A DNA stretch of 64,000 nucleotides from Paenibacillus sp. NAIST15-1 (GTDB taxonomy: Bacteria > Bacillota > Bacilli > Paenibacillales > Paenibacillaceae): NCBI RefSeq assembly GCF_001894745.1, contig NZ_BBYF01000021.1, positions 37,946-101,945 of the forward strand, given 5' to 3'. Positions within the stretch are counted from its first letter, which is position 1; each line of letters starts with the position of its first letter. The position numbers were made by a program, and so were the translations under genes. The notes under the pieces are model-generated. The model did not search any database. It saw only the letters and a list, made by a program, of their open reading frames with translations, and was not told the origin of the DNA. Below, piece after piece: positions 8,958 through 18,248 of this stretch.

Positions 8958-9302
8958 TTAGAATGGCTGCTCACTAAGCATGAAGCTGACAAGCAAACGT
9001 CCCTCCGAATCATGGCCAGCCATAATCAGGCGCTTCTCGTCGCTCTCTTCCCAATGTGTCAGCCCTTCCGCATAAATCCACCCTTGCTCTGTCTTTAGGC
9101 CGATACGATAAGGGCCTGTTCCTGCCAATGTGCCATGTGAATAGCGGACGGGGGCATTTTTAAAAAATACGGATGCTGTCATTTTTGATTTATCCCGATG
9201 TGCCGCATAAGCACCAGTAGTCATCTCAAGATGCGCATATAACAACTTATCCTGTAAGCTTTGCAGTTGCTGTTGAACGCGATCTGGTTGTATAAGTTGC
9301 AT
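8958..9302 (-). CDS. yojF: YojF family protein (DUF1806)
   Basis: A 114-residue protein with the YojF pattern: YAHLEMTTGAY near residue 25 and GPYRIGLKT.QGWIYAEGLTHWE in the middle. GGAGG lies 8 bases before the ATG at 9302, so the upstream in-frame ATG at 9317 (before that site) is unlikely. It is cotranscribed with the bacillithiol deacetylase bshB2, 68 bases further down. Its biochemical role is not established. A link to bacillithiol is inferred from conserved adjacency. Confidence 0.85.
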   Translation of the reverse strand: MQLIQPDRVQQQLQSLQDKLLYAHLEMTTGAYAAHRDKSKMTASVFFKNAPVRYSHGTLAGTGPYRIGLKTEQGWIYAEGLTHWEESDEKRLIMAGHDSEGRLLVSFMLSEQPF

Positions 9303-9431
9303 GATTCGTTCCTCCATGGATCAATTAACCGCTGACTTTATGATATGAATTTCAGTTCTCATTGTATCATATAAAGTTAAAGCTTACGTACCTATTCGCG
9401 CAAACAACCCGCATCCTACCGTAACCCTGCT

Positions 9432-10340
9432 TTAGCTTGCAATTAATGACCTTTCTCGTCTCGACTTCACATTAACAAGGTATATGCTGAACAAAATGAA
9501 GACAAGTCCTACTACCAAATTGAACGTGAATTGTTCATGCAAAAATATGACACTTGTGATATTCGAGATGAGTGGAATTAAAAAAGTAAAGGCCCCCACC
9601 TTGCTGGCCTCCCCAGACCCGATCAGCACAAAGTAAGTAAGCCAGCCTAATGCGATGACGAAAATAGATATAAACAATAAATTCAAGATAAACGACAAGT
9701 TCCATACAATATCCGACCAGTTCTCAATGAATGCCCCCGAACCCGTTAGCAGCAAGCCTCCGATCGTTTGCTGCAGCGATACGACCCACAGGGAGTCGAC
9801 ACGCTCGCTAATTCGCTTCATATAGACGGTTCCGAATGCCCAGCTAAGTGCCGTACCAAGTGCAAGACCGATTCCAATTACCGATGCATGCCCAATAATG
9901 CCAAAGGCACAAATGACGGCAACACCCAAGAAACCAAGCACTAAGCCGAACATTTTTCTAGGATACATCGATTCGCCCAGCCATAGCCATGAGAACACGC
10001 CCAGCAAAACAGGCTGAAGAAATACAACTGCCGAAAAAAGCCCAGCCGGCGTATAGAGCAAACCGAATGTCATAAGTCCATAGTACAGCATAATATTCAA
10101 AAAGGCAGACACCAAATAAATGGGCCACGTTTCCTTGAGCCGCAGGCTTTTGTATCGCGGCAGCGCAAGCAGGAGCAAAATGATCATCCCCCCGATAAAG
10201 GTACGCAGCCCCGCAAATAGCAATGGCGGCGCATACTGAAGACCTATTTTCGTCAAAGGCCAGTTCACACCCCACATAATCACAAGAAAGACAAGCAGCA
10301 AAATCGTTTTATCTTTGGACAGCTGGTTCATCATATTCAT
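9432..10340 (-). CDS. EamA/DMT-family transporter (10-TM exporter)
   Basis: About 300 residues with ten hydrophobic segments in two EamA halves. The family-typical starts are IMWGVNWPLTKIGL with PLLFAGLRTFIGG, and in the second half GTALSWAFGTVYMKR. Such proteins usually export amino acids or small metabolites. GGGAAGG lies just upstream of the ATG at 10340 (M7 of the frame that opens at 10358), and the ATG at 10334 is also possible. It is divergent from a LysR regulator, the usual arrangement for a LysR-controlled exporter. The substrate is unknown. Confidence 0.85.
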   Translation of the reverse strand: MNMMNQLSKDKTILLLVFLVIMWGVNWPLTKIGLQYAPPLLFAGLRTFIGGMIILLLLALPRYKSLRLKETWPIYLVSAFLNIMLYYGLMTFGLLYTPAGLFSAVVFLQPVLLGVFSWLWLGESMYPRKMFGLVLGFLGVAVICAFGIIGHASVIGIGLALGTALSWAFGTVYMKRISERVDSLWVVSLQQTIGGLLLTGSGAFIENWSDIVWNLSFILNLLFISIFVIALGWLTYFVLIGSGEASKVGAFTFLIPLISNITSVIFLHEQFTFNLVVGLVFILFSIYLVNVKSRRERSLIAS

Positions 10341-10459
10341 CCATTCCTTCCCTACCATTCTATCTGTAAAAGTTTACTTACACCTCCATGTATCATGTTA
10401 TATTGTTTATGTGCATAAATAAAATGAATCATTGTTATAAGGAGCATATCAAAATCGTT

Positions 10460-11341
10460 ATGACCATTACACAATTGCGTACTTTTTTGACCGTAGCTGA
10501 AACCTCCAGCTTTACAAAAGCCGGAGATATTCTTCATATGACGCAGCCTGCAGTTAGCCGTGCCATTTCAAGCTTGGAAGCCGATCTAGGCGTTACTCTT
10601 CTGATTCGTGATCGAAAGAACGGCATACTTCTAACAGATATAGGAAGGCGCATGCTCATCCATATTCGCGACATTATGATTGGAATTGAGAAGCTGGAAC
10701 AAGAGGCTGCTGCTGAAAAGGGATTGGAGATAGGCACGATCCGCATTGGCTCATTTCCAACCGCATCTGCCTTTTTCTTACCTAAGATTATTAGCCGTAT
10801 CGAGCACAGATTTCCTCAGTTGGAAATCGAATTGCATGAAGGGACAATAAACGAGGTTAAAAAATGGTTGGCTTCACGTGAGATAGACATTGGCATTATT
10901 ACAGAGCCTAGTTTCGAATTTGAGACCATACCACTGTACAATGACAAGATGGTTGCACTCTTGCGGGAAGATCATCCCTTATGTCACAAGCCCATTATTT
11001 GCATTCAAGATTTGAATGATGAACCGCTCATCATTTGCAAGGGAGGTAATGAAATCCCCATCATTGACATTTTTGAGAAGACGGAAACCAGCATGAATAT
11101 CAGGTTTGTCGTTCATAACACGGGGGCTCTGCTCAATATGATCCAGGAAGGGCTGGGAGTGGCCATTTTATCAGAATTATCGCTGATTACTACACCTCCT
11201 CATATTGTGACACGCGAGCTCGATCCGATGGTACGAAGAGAGATTTGTTTAGCTGCCCCTTCCCTTACGGAATGTTCACTTGCCGTCCAATTGTTCATAC
11301 GAACAGCACAGGAGTTATTTTGTCACAAAGAAGAGCCTTGA
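10460..11341 (+). CDS. LysR-family transcriptional regulator
   Basis: The N-terminal winged helix-turn-helix ITQLRTFLTVAETSSFTKAG...TQPAVSRAISSLE is the LysR signature. A periplasmic-binding-like effector domain follows from about residue 90 (IGTIRIGSFPTASAFFLP). The ATG at 10460 starts the conserved domain directly. The ribosome-site-like AAGGAG at 10439-10444 is rather far away (15 bases). It probably controls the divergent DMT exporter through the 119-base shared intergenic region. The effector is unknown. Confidence 0.88.
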   Translation: MTITQLRTFLTVAETSSFTKAGDILHMTQPAVSRAISSLEADLGVTLLIRDRKNGILLTDIGRRMLIHIRDIMIGIEKLEQEAAAEKGLEIGTIRIGSFPTASAFFLPKIISRIEHRFPQLEIELHEGTINEVKKWLASREIDIGIITEPSFEFETIPLYNDKMVALLREDHPLCHKPIICIQDLNDEPLIICKGGNEIPIIDIFEKTETSMNIRFVVHNTGALLNMIQEGLGVAILSELSLITTPPHIVTRELDPMVRREICLAAPSLTECSLAVQLFIRTAQELFCHKEEP

Positions 11342-11375
11342 TAATCAGATTCTGTTCTGATTCCATCAAGGCTCT
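11332..11375 (+). terminator. Long stem-loop overlapping the LysR stop codon
   Basis: Outer arms AGAGCCTTGAT / ATCAAGGCTCT (11 bp) and inner arms AATCAGA / TCTGATT (7 bp) form a nearly continuous 18-bp hairpin with a 6-base loop. The stop codon of the LysR gene lies inside the left arm. Only a weak T-stretch follows, at 11387-11390. Confidence 0.7.
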
Positions 11376-11447
11376 ACATGCTTCCAATTTTGCTTCTAGC
11401 ACAAACAGGCCTGCCTCAATTGAGAACAGGGCTGTTCTTCATTTTAT

Positions 11448-12122
11448 TCACTCTTCGACTACTAAGGCCATTACAAATCCATCATAGCCTTTGCTTCCAA
11501 CGGTTTGAATCGCTGTAGCATTTAAGCGAGGCTCCGCAGCAATCAGTTCGAAGAAGCTGCGCACGCCTAATACGCTTGGATCATCGCTATACTCGTCTAC
11601 GACAGCGCCGCCGCGGACGACATTGTCCCCGATAATGAGCGTTCCCGGACGGGACAGCTTTAACGCCCATTTCAAATATTCTGGATTGCCCTGCTTGTCT
11701 GCATCAATAAAAATAAGATCGAATGGGCCGCGCGCTTCTTCGTCAAGCTGAGCAAGCGAATCAGCGGCAAGTCCTGTTCGAATCTCCACTTTATCCGCTA
11801 CGCCTGCGTTCAGCAGGTTCGATTGTGCAACTTCGGCGTGCTTGAGACTGGCTTCCAGCGTGTATACCCGGCCGTCCTGCGGCAGTGCACGGGCAAACCA
11901 TATCGTGCTGTAGCCGCCTAATGTGCCGATTTCTAATATCGTTCGAGCACCTTGAAGTTTGGCCAGAAGATGCAGCAGTTTGCCTTGATTGGGCGATACA
12001 TCATGAGCCGGCAAGCCTGCAGCGGCATTATCAGCCAGTACTGCTTCCAGCACAGGATCGGAAGGAATGAGTTGCTGATTAAAGTAATGATCAACTGCTG
12101 TCCATGTATCTTGTTGATTCAT
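11448..12122 (-). CDS. SAM-dependent O-methyltransferase (class 3, catechol type)
   Basis: About 224 residues with the class I methyltransferase motif ILEIGTLGGYSTIW, then the metal-site region FDLIFIDADKQGNPEYL and GTLIIGDNVVRGG, as in divalent-metal-dependent caffeoyl-CoA/catechol O-methyltransferases. GGAGG lies 7 bases upstream of the ATG at 12122, so the longer frame from 12236, which overlaps the kinase remnant, is rejected. It is last in a minus-strand operon running from 15061. The substrate is unknown. Confidence 0.88.
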   Translation of the reverse strand: MNQQDTWTAVDHYFNQQLIPSDPVLEAVLADNAAAGLPAHDVSPNQGKLLHLLAKLQGARTILEIGTLGGYSTIWFARALPQDGRVYTLEASLKHAEVAQSNLLNAGVADKVEIRTGLAADSLAQLDEEARGPFDLIFIDADKQGNPEYLKWALKLSRPGTLIIGDNVVRGGAVVDEYSDDPSVLGVRSFFELIAAEPRLNATAIQTVGSKGYDGFVMALVVEE

Positions 12123-12151
12123 GTCCTTGCCTCCTATTGACTCATATACTC

Positions 12152-12728
12152 TTACCTGCTTAGATAGAGACGTTCTACAATCTCTTTCATATGCGTCAAC
12201 TTCTGCATACTCTTGCTGCAATATTGATGGGTACACCGCTCTAGACCGTAACGATCTATGATCACAACCACCCCTCTCATGATCCAGAGGTGGATATTTT
12301 CTAGCAGTAAGTCAGCGTCTACCTTCCCGTATAGCATATATCCCTCTATGAAACTGTGCAATGACCTAATACGATCTTCTTGTTCGTCAGTCCACTTCAT
12401 ACTAGAATCCAGCAGGGCAGCAAGATCAAAATGAGTATTGCCGTAACGCGCTTCACCAAAATCAATGATGCGGCATCCTGAATGCGTATATATGACGTTC
12501 CACATGCCAAGGTCGGCATGAATCATACCATTCTTCTCATGCTGGTAGGAAATTGCTTGCGTGCTCGCTTTTTAGCTTGCGCAGCGCGTATTTCCCATCG
12601 CTTGCCACAACTAGCTTGGCATCTGAACTCGTTCCCTTCGCTAACGGTTCGATACGTATGATCTGTCCAATTGAATAGGCTCTCTCCAGCGTACTGATCC
12701 AACTGCTCCATAACGGCTCACTTATCAT
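12152..12728 (-). pseudogene. Aminoglycoside-phosphotransferase-like kinase with an internal deletion
   Basis: The N-terminal part (from the ATG at 12728) reads as a kinase N-lobe: IEPLAKGTSSDAKLVV then KYALRKLKSEH with the candidate ATP-site Lys. It stops at 12537. In another frame the C-terminal part, 12526-12152, gives the catalytic loop MIHADLGMWNV and metal loop RIIDFGEARYG. The roughly 100 residues that normally separate these regions are missing, so an internal deletion with frameshift joined the two near 12540-12560. It overlaps the upstream HD gene by 11 bases and was evidently part of that operon. Confidence 0.8.
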
Positions 12729-13383
12729 CTTCTGCATTCCATTCCTTATGAAATTGCTCCAAGAACTCTTCCATAACAAGATGACGCTTATGAGCCAATT
12801 GTTTGCCGCTGTTTGTGTTCATGAGCGTCTTCAGCTTTAACAGCTTCTCGGAGAAATGATTAATGGCCGTGGAAGGCTGCTGCCTATACTCGCTTTCGGT
12901 CATCGCTTCCCTAGGAGCAAGGTAGGGATCATGCATAAGGTGACCCTTCCATCCAGCATATGCGAATGTGCGTCCGATTCCGATTGCCCCCATTGCGTCC
13001 AATCGGTCTGCATCCTGCACGACTTGTCCCTCAATCGAGTCCATTGGCGGATTATGACCGCCATTGTAGGACATATTCGCAATGATCGAAAGGACTTTGT
13101 CGCGAATCTTTGATTCGACGCCATTTGACTCCAGCCACTGTGCAACTTTCTGCAAGCCGCTGTCATGATCCGGATTAAGCTTGGCATCTGCCACATCGTG
13201 AAGCAGCGCCGCCATTTCACATATGAGCACGTCCGCTCCTTCTTCACCTGCAATGCGGACTGCCAGGCGCCTTACCCGAACAATATGCCACCAATCATGC
13301 CCGCTGCTGTCGCGGCACAGCTCTTCGTGGACATATTGCTCCGCTCGTTCAATCCATCCTCGCTGCTCCTCGTTCATCTTCAT
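12718..13383 (-). CDS. HD-domain phosphohydrolase (YpgQ/YedJ-like)
   Basis: 221 residues with the HD metal site spread along the chain: His in GHDWWHIVRV near residue 29, His-Asp in LLHDVADAK near 62, and the distal Asp in VVQDADRLDAMGAIGIGR. This matches the YpgQ/YedJ subgroup, whose Bacillus member hydrolyses nucleoside triphosphates. The start overlaps the stop of the oxidoreductase gene by four bases (ATGA), indicating translational coupling. The substrate here is not known. Confidence 0.87.
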   Translation of the reverse strand: MKMNEEQRGWIERAEQYVHEELCRDSSGHDWWHIVRVRRLAVRIAGEEGADVLICEMAALLHDVADAKLNPDHDSGLQKVAQWLESNGVESKIRDKVLSIIANMSYNGGHNPPMDSIEGQVVQDADRLDAMGAIGIGRTFAYAGWKGHLMHDPYLAPREAMTESEYRQQPSTAINHFSEKLLKLKTLMNTNSGKQLAHKRHLVMEEFLEQFHKEWNAEDDK

Positions 13384-14384
13384 TCTGCTGCCTTCCGAAT
13401 GTCCGCAAGCTGTGGCGACGCCGGATGTCGCAACGCCTCCAGGACAGCCTGAGCTTCATACCCATCACGAAAATCGAAATAATCGGCATGCTCTCCGTGA
13501 ATGGCCCGAATGACCTGAGCGACTATCGGAGTTTGCTCGATTTCTTCAACGGCAACTTTCTCCAGTGGCTGTCCAATTGCTCCAGCATGCAGCTCACTCC
13601 AGTTTTCGAGGGCAATTGTGCCTTCACTGCCATAAACAACGAGCGAAACACGTTCCGCGCCTGCCATGCCCGATAAGCCATTCACATAGATCGGAACCTC
13701 ACTGTTCAGCAGCATTTTTGCGTATATCCCTGTTTCACAGCGTTCTTCATCCACTGGCAGTTCCAACTCGCTCTGTACATGCGTAATCGTGCCGAACAGT
13801 TTCTGTATAACGTTAATCCAGTGAACGCCTACTTCTAACACGAATCCACCCTGTGCTCGTGTCGAAATCCAGCTATTATGCTGCCAGCTGCGCGGCCATG
13901 TCGGAAAATGCAAGATAAGCTCCATACTGCGAATCGTTCCAATGGCCTGCTCCTTAATCATCCGTTCCATTCGTTTCACAGATGGCTCGTGTGGCATCGA
14001 GAAATGAATAGCATGAACAACGTTCGCTTCTTCTGCCAGCTTGAGCAATTCAGCAGCTTCTTGTAAATTGTTAGCAAGCGGCTTCTCACAGAAGACATGA
14101 ATTTTTTTGCGTAATGCCGCGCATACGATATCATAATGATAGGCAGGAGGGACAGATACGTATAGAAGATTGATATCCAATTCTTCTATCATTTTGGAAT
14201 AGTCTGTATAGTACTGCACATGCGGATAATCCTTCTGATATTGTTCATGTGCAGCCGCATTCGCCTCACATATCGCAACCAGTTCCACCTTTTCTGCCAA
14301 CCCTGGATTGGAAATGGTTCGAATCATGTAACTCCCCATATTTCCTAAACCTACAACAGCTAATTTGATCTTGTCCTTCGTCAT
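13380..14384 (-). CDS. Gfo/Idh/MocA-family oxidoreductase
   Basis: A Rossmann domain (LAVVGLGNMGSYMI) and the EKPLANN motif near residue 95, where Lys is the usual catalytic or cofactor residue, followed by the alpha/beta C-terminal domain containing GGFVLEVGVHWINV. These enzymes oxidise or reduce sugars, inositols and related compounds with NAD(P). The ATG at 14384 has GGAG 8 bases upstream and overlaps the previous stop by four bases. It is the second gene of the operon. The substrate is unknown. Confidence 0.87.
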   Translation of the reverse strand: MTKDKIKLAVVGLGNMGSYMIRTISNPGLAEKVELVAICEANAAAHEQYQKDYPHVQYYTDYSKMIEELDINLLYVSVPPAYHYDIVCAALRKKIHVFCEKPLANNLQEAAELLKLAEEANVVHAIHFSMPHEPSVKRMERMIKEQAIGTIRSMELILHFPTWPRSWQHNSWISTRAQGGFVLEVGVHWINVIQKLFGTITHVQSELELPVDEERCETGIYAKMLLNSEVPIYVNGLSGMAGAERVSLVVYGSEGTIALENWSELHAGAIGQPLEKVAVEEIEQTPIVAQVIRAIHGEHADYFDFRDGYEAQAVLEALRHPASPQLADIRKAAE

Positions 14385-15061
14385 TGTTCGTTCTCCATTC
14401 CATTTGCATGTTGTTGTATGTATAAGTTCCATAATTCGGCAACAGGGACAGCTTTTCTGCTGCTGCGCTCCGCCGAGCCTTCTTCCGTCCATAACGGTGG
14501 ATAATAACTGATTGCTTCATTTCCTTTCAGCGCTGCTATATCGTTTTCCCAGCCACTCCATCTGAATGTTCGGTAAAAAAGCTCCAAATCCCCGTTGGCC
14601 AGCCACTCACAAAAATCGGAGTAAGACAATTCCGTATCCTCCCACTCTAATGTATCCGGGGCAAAATAATAGACGTTATGTCCTTCGCTAGCGAAGCCGC
14701 CGCCATTCAAGGCAAAGAAACCACCTGCCAAGTCATAGGCAATTATGCATGCACCATGTAGCAGAGTGATGCCAATGTCATTACCAAAGCCATTCCAGCT
14801 CAGTAAATCGCCAAATACAGCATCATTTCCGGAGCCAAGCAGCTTAATCCAACCGCCATCTACTAGGACACCTCCCGAATGACGCGCAATCGCGCCTATA
14901 TAACTATTTTCGCTTACTTGCAGACTCGATACTGTATTCTGTGCTCGTGCAGGATCAACGAACAAGACGTTAATGCGGTTGGTTCCTTCGTCAAAAATAC
15001 GGAGTATCTCGTTCCATGTCTGCTCATTCACGTTCACGTCACCATTCACATCACTGCTCAA
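14381..15061 (-). CDS. DUF2625 family protein
   Basis: 226 residues matching the DUF2625 pattern: LLGSGNDAVFGDLLSWN, then AYDLAGGFFALNGGGF, YYFAPDTLEWED, SDFCEWLANGDLELFY and RWSGWENDI. The family resembles SMI1/KNR4-type cytoplasmic proteins in outline, but its function is unknown. It starts at TTG 15061, with AAGGGG about 11 bases upstream. It is the first gene of a five-member operon whose next members overlap by four bases. A promoter could lie around 15170 (TTGACG on the minus strand), but this is weak. Confidence 0.8.
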   Translation of the reverse strand: MSSDVNGDVNVNEQTWNEILRIFDEGTNRINVLFVDPARAQNTVSSLQVSENSYIGAIARHSGGVLVDGGWIKLLGSGNDAVFGDLLSWNGFGNDIGITLLHGACIIAYDLAGGFFALNGGGFASEGHNVYYFAPDTLEWEDTELSYSDFCEWLANGDLELFYRTFRWSGWENDIAALKGNEAISYYPPLWTEEGSAERSSRKAVPVAELWNLYIQQHANGMENEQ

Positions 15062-15226
15062 TATCTCATCCCCTTTTCCGTCATGATATTCTTGTTGATA
15101 GAAAGTGCAAATAGCGTTATTACAGTTTCATATCTCTGTCCTACTATGCGCTATATGAACCAAGACCGTCAATCAAAATGAATGCCTTAAATTTGAAATG
15201 GTAGGCTCCCCTTGCTGTATGACAGA

Positions 15227-15546
15227 TTATAGTCCAAGTTCTGCAGCATAGTTGTCCCAGTGAGGTCGGTTCCCATCCTCATCTACGAAATCATACTCGT
15301 CAGACAACCCCCACGAGCTAAGGGATTGCCCTGTCTTTTCCATTTTGTTCGGATCTGCCGCAAGCGCCGCAATTGCTCTTCCGACATACATCGGTGTTTC
15401 CCCATGATGAAATGCGGATCCTGCTTCACCGCATCCTTCCAATTCTCCTTCGTCACACCGAAGAGTTCAAGCATCGCCGCAATCCCACGGCCTGCCCCGC
15501 GGGTTGCTCCTGCTACTACCGCAACTTGGTCTTGTAATGGCTTCAT
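15227..15546 (-). pseudogene. Short-chain dehydrogenase remnant with internal deletion
   Basis: From the ATG at 15546 the first 25 residues are a clear SDR start (VAVVAGATRGAGRGIAAML). They run straight into a C-terminal segment, ELFGVTKENWKDAVKQDPHF, with no catalytic Tyr-x3-Lys between. The frame then shifts, and the true C-terminus, GETPMYVGRAIAALAADPN...SSWGLSDEY, continues in another frame to 15227. About 150 residues are missing. It is divergent from a WYL regulator that may once have controlled it. Confidence 0.82.
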
Positions 15547-15667
15547 GAATTGTCCTCCTCAATCGACATGTCTTCGATCTCATTATATCGGGACATATAT
15601 GACAGCAACTGTCATATTGGATATGATACACTAAGATCACCTTGCAACCAAGAAAGGATGAGTTCGC

Positions 15668-16624
15668 TTGAGAGCTGATCGTTTACTGTCGATTCTGCTC
15701 ATGCTGCAAAGCTACGGGAAGATGACAACCCGAGACCTCGCCGACCGATTAGAGGTCTCCGAACGAACCATTATGCGGGATATGGAATCACTCAGTATCG
15801 CCGGTATCCCCGTTTACGCTGAGCGTGGTTCCTACGGAGGGTGGTCCTTGTCAGAAGGGTACCGAACGCAATTGACGGGAATGAAGCCGCAAGAATTGAT
15901 GTCATTGCTCTTAATGAAATCCTCGTCATTAGTTGACGATCTCGGTCTTCGACAAGAACTCGACAATGCTTATCATAAATTGCTTGCCGCAAGTCCGATT
16001 GAAATGAGGAGAGACGCCGACATCGCTAGAGAACGTATACACATCGATGGAGCGGGATGGCGCCAAACGGAAGAGGGTACTCAGTGCTTATCAATCGTTC
16101 AGGAGGCTGTATGGATGCAGCATAAGCTCCGCATCACCTATGAACGTCATGACAGTACTGTGGTTCGAGACATCATGCCGCTAGGATTAGTTGCCAAACG
16201 AGGGGTTTGGTATGTCGTGGCTCAAGTAGAAGATGGATTCCGCAGCTATCGCATTTCACGGATACGCAACGCAGAAGTTTTGAATGAAGCCTTTGCTCGT
16301 CCTGACGGATTCGATCTGGCTCGCTATTGGGAGGAATCCACGAAGCAATTTACGTCTACCCTGCCTCGGTACTCCGCACGAATTCGTGTAAGAGATGAAT
16401 TACTCCAGCGCCTTAAGCATGAACGATACGTAAAATGGTTGCATATCGAACCCGATCATAACGGTTGGTCATGTGCAGACGTCGAGTTCCATACACTTGA
16501 TTCAGCAGCAGAGATAATCCTAGGATTTGGTGCTGCTATGGAAGCTCTTAAACCAGCAGAACTTCGAGACAAAGTCATAAGTGAAATACGAAATATGCTG
16601 TCAACTTATGAGGGAGAACAATAG
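15668..16624 (+). CDS. YafY-type HTH/WYL transcriptional regulator
   Basis: The N-terminal helix-turn-helix MTTRDLADRLEVSERTIMRDM is followed by GIPVYAERGSYGGW, the standard linker of this family. A WYL ligand-binding domain occupies about residues 140-235 (LRITYERHDS...GLVAKRGVWYVVAQV) with a C-terminal WCX extension. It starts at TTG 15668, with AAGGATGAG upstream. It sits divergent from the SDR remnant, the classic position for a regulator of a short-chain dehydrogenase. Its target in this strain is uncertain because that gene is broken. Confidence 0.87.
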   Translation: MRADRLLSILLMLQSYGKMTTRDLADRLEVSERTIMRDMESLSIAGIPVYAERGSYGGWSLSEGYRTQLTGMKPQELMSLLLMKSSSLVDDLGLRQELDNAYHKLLAASPIEMRRDADIARERIHIDGAGWRQTEEGTQCLSIVQEAVWMQHKLRITYERHDSTVVRDIMPLGLVAKRGVWYVVAQVEDGFRSYRISRIRNAEVLNEAFARPDGFDLARYWEESTKQFTSTLPRYSARIRVRDELLQRLKHERYVKWLHIEPDHNGWSCADVEFHTLDSAAEIILGFGAAMEALKPAELRDKVISEIRNMLSTYEGEQ

Positions 16625-16655
16625 AGCATTCCATTGTAATCTCCCTCGCCTCCTG

Positions 16656-17705
16656 CTAGCTTTCCAAAAATTCCAATATATCGTCGCGAGTCAGCTCGTA
16701 CTGCATCCAGCGCAGCCGCTCGTTGACTTCTTGCCATAACCCCTCTTCTGCAATACGAAGCGTCGTGTCCACTTTATCCATACGGAATGGCCGAATGATG
16801 TTATACAGCATATTAACGGCACCCCGTTCCGCATCTGTTAACGAGTATTGCTGGGTATAACCGCTGTAAAATTGCTTAAAGCGCTGCTCCATATACGCGC
16901 ATTTTTCTCGATGCAACCACTCTTTCCTATAACATTCAAAGCTAAGAAAAATGCCTTCCTGCATCATATACGTCACGAATTTGTCATTGCCAGCCAAATT
17001 ATAATCAATTATTCCTGCAAATCCCTTCTCTTCATCTACTAAAATATTATTTGTCGAGAAATCACCTTGCACACCGCCTGCAGGCAAAGATGGATATATC
17101 GCCTCTAGTTGCTTGCGCTTGCGATTGTAGATCTCCCATATTTCTTCTACCAATCGAACATCTGCTGGCGTATGCCTCAGCTGCTCATACCAAGACAGTG
17201 CATCACTGTAGTTTTCCTCGTCTGTATCTAGCAGAACATACGGGCTGCTCCATGCATATTCGATCCTCTCTCGCTTGGCAGCGGAATGCATGCTCCCTAT
17301 GCAGGCTCCCAGTTGATACAGAAATTCAGAGCCCAAATCCTCTAAGTCGATCTCCAAATCATCTATTGTCTTAGCAGTCATGAATTCTTCTCCCCAGTAA
17401 TGGAACTGTTTATTGTCGATTGTCATGACAGACCCATAAGCGCCATTCTTCGAACAATAAAATTGTGGAGTTGCAATGCCATTTCGGCGGTACACAGATG
17501 CTAAATGGGCCCACCCATCGACCTTGCTGCTGTCCGTATACGAATTGCTATAGCACTTTAAAACGATGTTTTCTCCACTCGTCATGCTGACGATCGCGAC
17601 ATACCTGTGTTCATCTTCCCAACTATTATCAATCAATCGATAGGAATCAACGGTATCATCCATATACTCCTGCAACATGTTCTCCACATGCATTTTCGTA
17701 ATCAT
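16656..17705 (-). CDS. Aminoglycoside phosphotransferase/CotS-type kinase family protein
   Basis: 349 residues, full length for the family. N-lobe Lys in NIVLKCYSNS at about residue 50, catalytic loop VQGDFSTNN at 212-220, metal loop IIDYN at 232-236. The Asp in the loop and the Asn that usually follows are present, so it could be an active small-molecule or homoserine-type kinase. It converges with the WYL regulator gene, and no operon partner is visible. The substrate cannot be assigned. It should not be read as evidence of antibiotic resistance. Confidence 0.8.
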   Translation of the reverse strand: MITKMHVENMLQEYMDDTVDSYRLIDNSWEDEHRYVAIVSMTSGENIVLKCYSNSYTDSSKVDGWAHLASVYRRNGIATPQFYCSKNGAYGSVMTIDNKQFHYWGEEFMTAKTIDDLEIDLEDLGSEFLYQLGACIGSMHSAAKRERIEYAWSSPYVLLDTDEENYSDALSWYEQLRHTPADVRLVEEIWEIYNRKRKQLEAIYPSLPAGGVQGDFSTNNILVDEEKGFAGIIDYNLAGNDKFVTYMMQEGIFLSFECYRKEWLHREKCAYMEQRFKQFYSGYTQQYSLTDAERGAVNMLYNIIRPFRMDKVDTTLRIAEEGLWQEVNERLRWMQYELTRDDILEFLES

Positions 17706-17878
17706 AATCTGGCCACCCTCGCAAGAAATATTTCCTAATTATTTTCTAACGACATAGAATCCTATAAATCTGCCTATCTGCCTTGAAAATATCAAATTAT
17801 TAAACAACTCTTTCACATGTACAGTCACACACAAGTGATATATTACCAAATTAAATGTAAATTTTGTTAATGATTTTG

Positions 17879-17925
17879 TTGACAATGGCCTTTTCATTGA
17901 ATAATATATAACCATGTGGTTATAT
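17879..17925 (+). promoter_or_regulatory. Promoter and ArsR-type operator
   Basis: TTGACA at 17879-17884, a 17-base spacer and TAATAT at 17902-17907 form a sigma-A promoter. Immediately over the start point is a 9-bp inverted repeat ATATAACCA (17906-17914), TG, TGGTTATAT (17917-17925), placed to block transcription. It is probably the autoregulatory site of the ArsR gene that follows. Confidence 0.7.
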
Positions 17926-17930
17926 GTGAG

Positions 17931-18248
17931 GTGAGTATTACGGATATTTATCGTGTTCTAAGTGACCCGACACGCAGAACGATTCTTCATATGCTTGCGC
18001 AAGGAGATCGAACGCAATCGGATTTCGTTCAGTTTTTCGACATCTCTCAACCCGCCGTTAAAAAACACTTGCAAATTTTATTAGAAGAAGGAGCGATCAG
18101 CGAGCAGAAGCAAGGGAAATATCGAATTTACCGTTTGGAGCAAGCCTTGCTGCAATCTGCCTATCAATCCCTTTTGCAAGATATGGGTTACATATTAGGA
18201 GATCGCTTAACTCGACTCAAAACATTTTTGGAAGGTGAGGAAAACTAA
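17931..18248 (+). CDS. ArsR/SmtB-family repressor (SdpR-like)
   Basis: A winged helix protein of about 105 residues: DIYRVLSDPTRRTILHML, then TQSDFVQFFDISQPAVKKHLQILLEEGAI with the recognition helix. It lacks the Cys-rich metal sites of metal-sensing ArsR proteins, so it belongs with the SdpR/AHSA1-linked autorepressors. GTG 17916 lies inside the operator, almost at the likely transcription start. GTG 17931 gives the usual N-terminus and is preferred, though neither has a strong ribosome site. It overlaps the next gene by one base (TAATG). Confidence 0.85.
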   Translation: MSITDIYRVLSDPTRRTILHMLAQGDRTQSDFVQFFDISQPAVKKHLQILLEEGAISEQKQGKYRIYRLEQALLQSAYQSLLQDMGYILGDRLTRLKTFLEGEEN

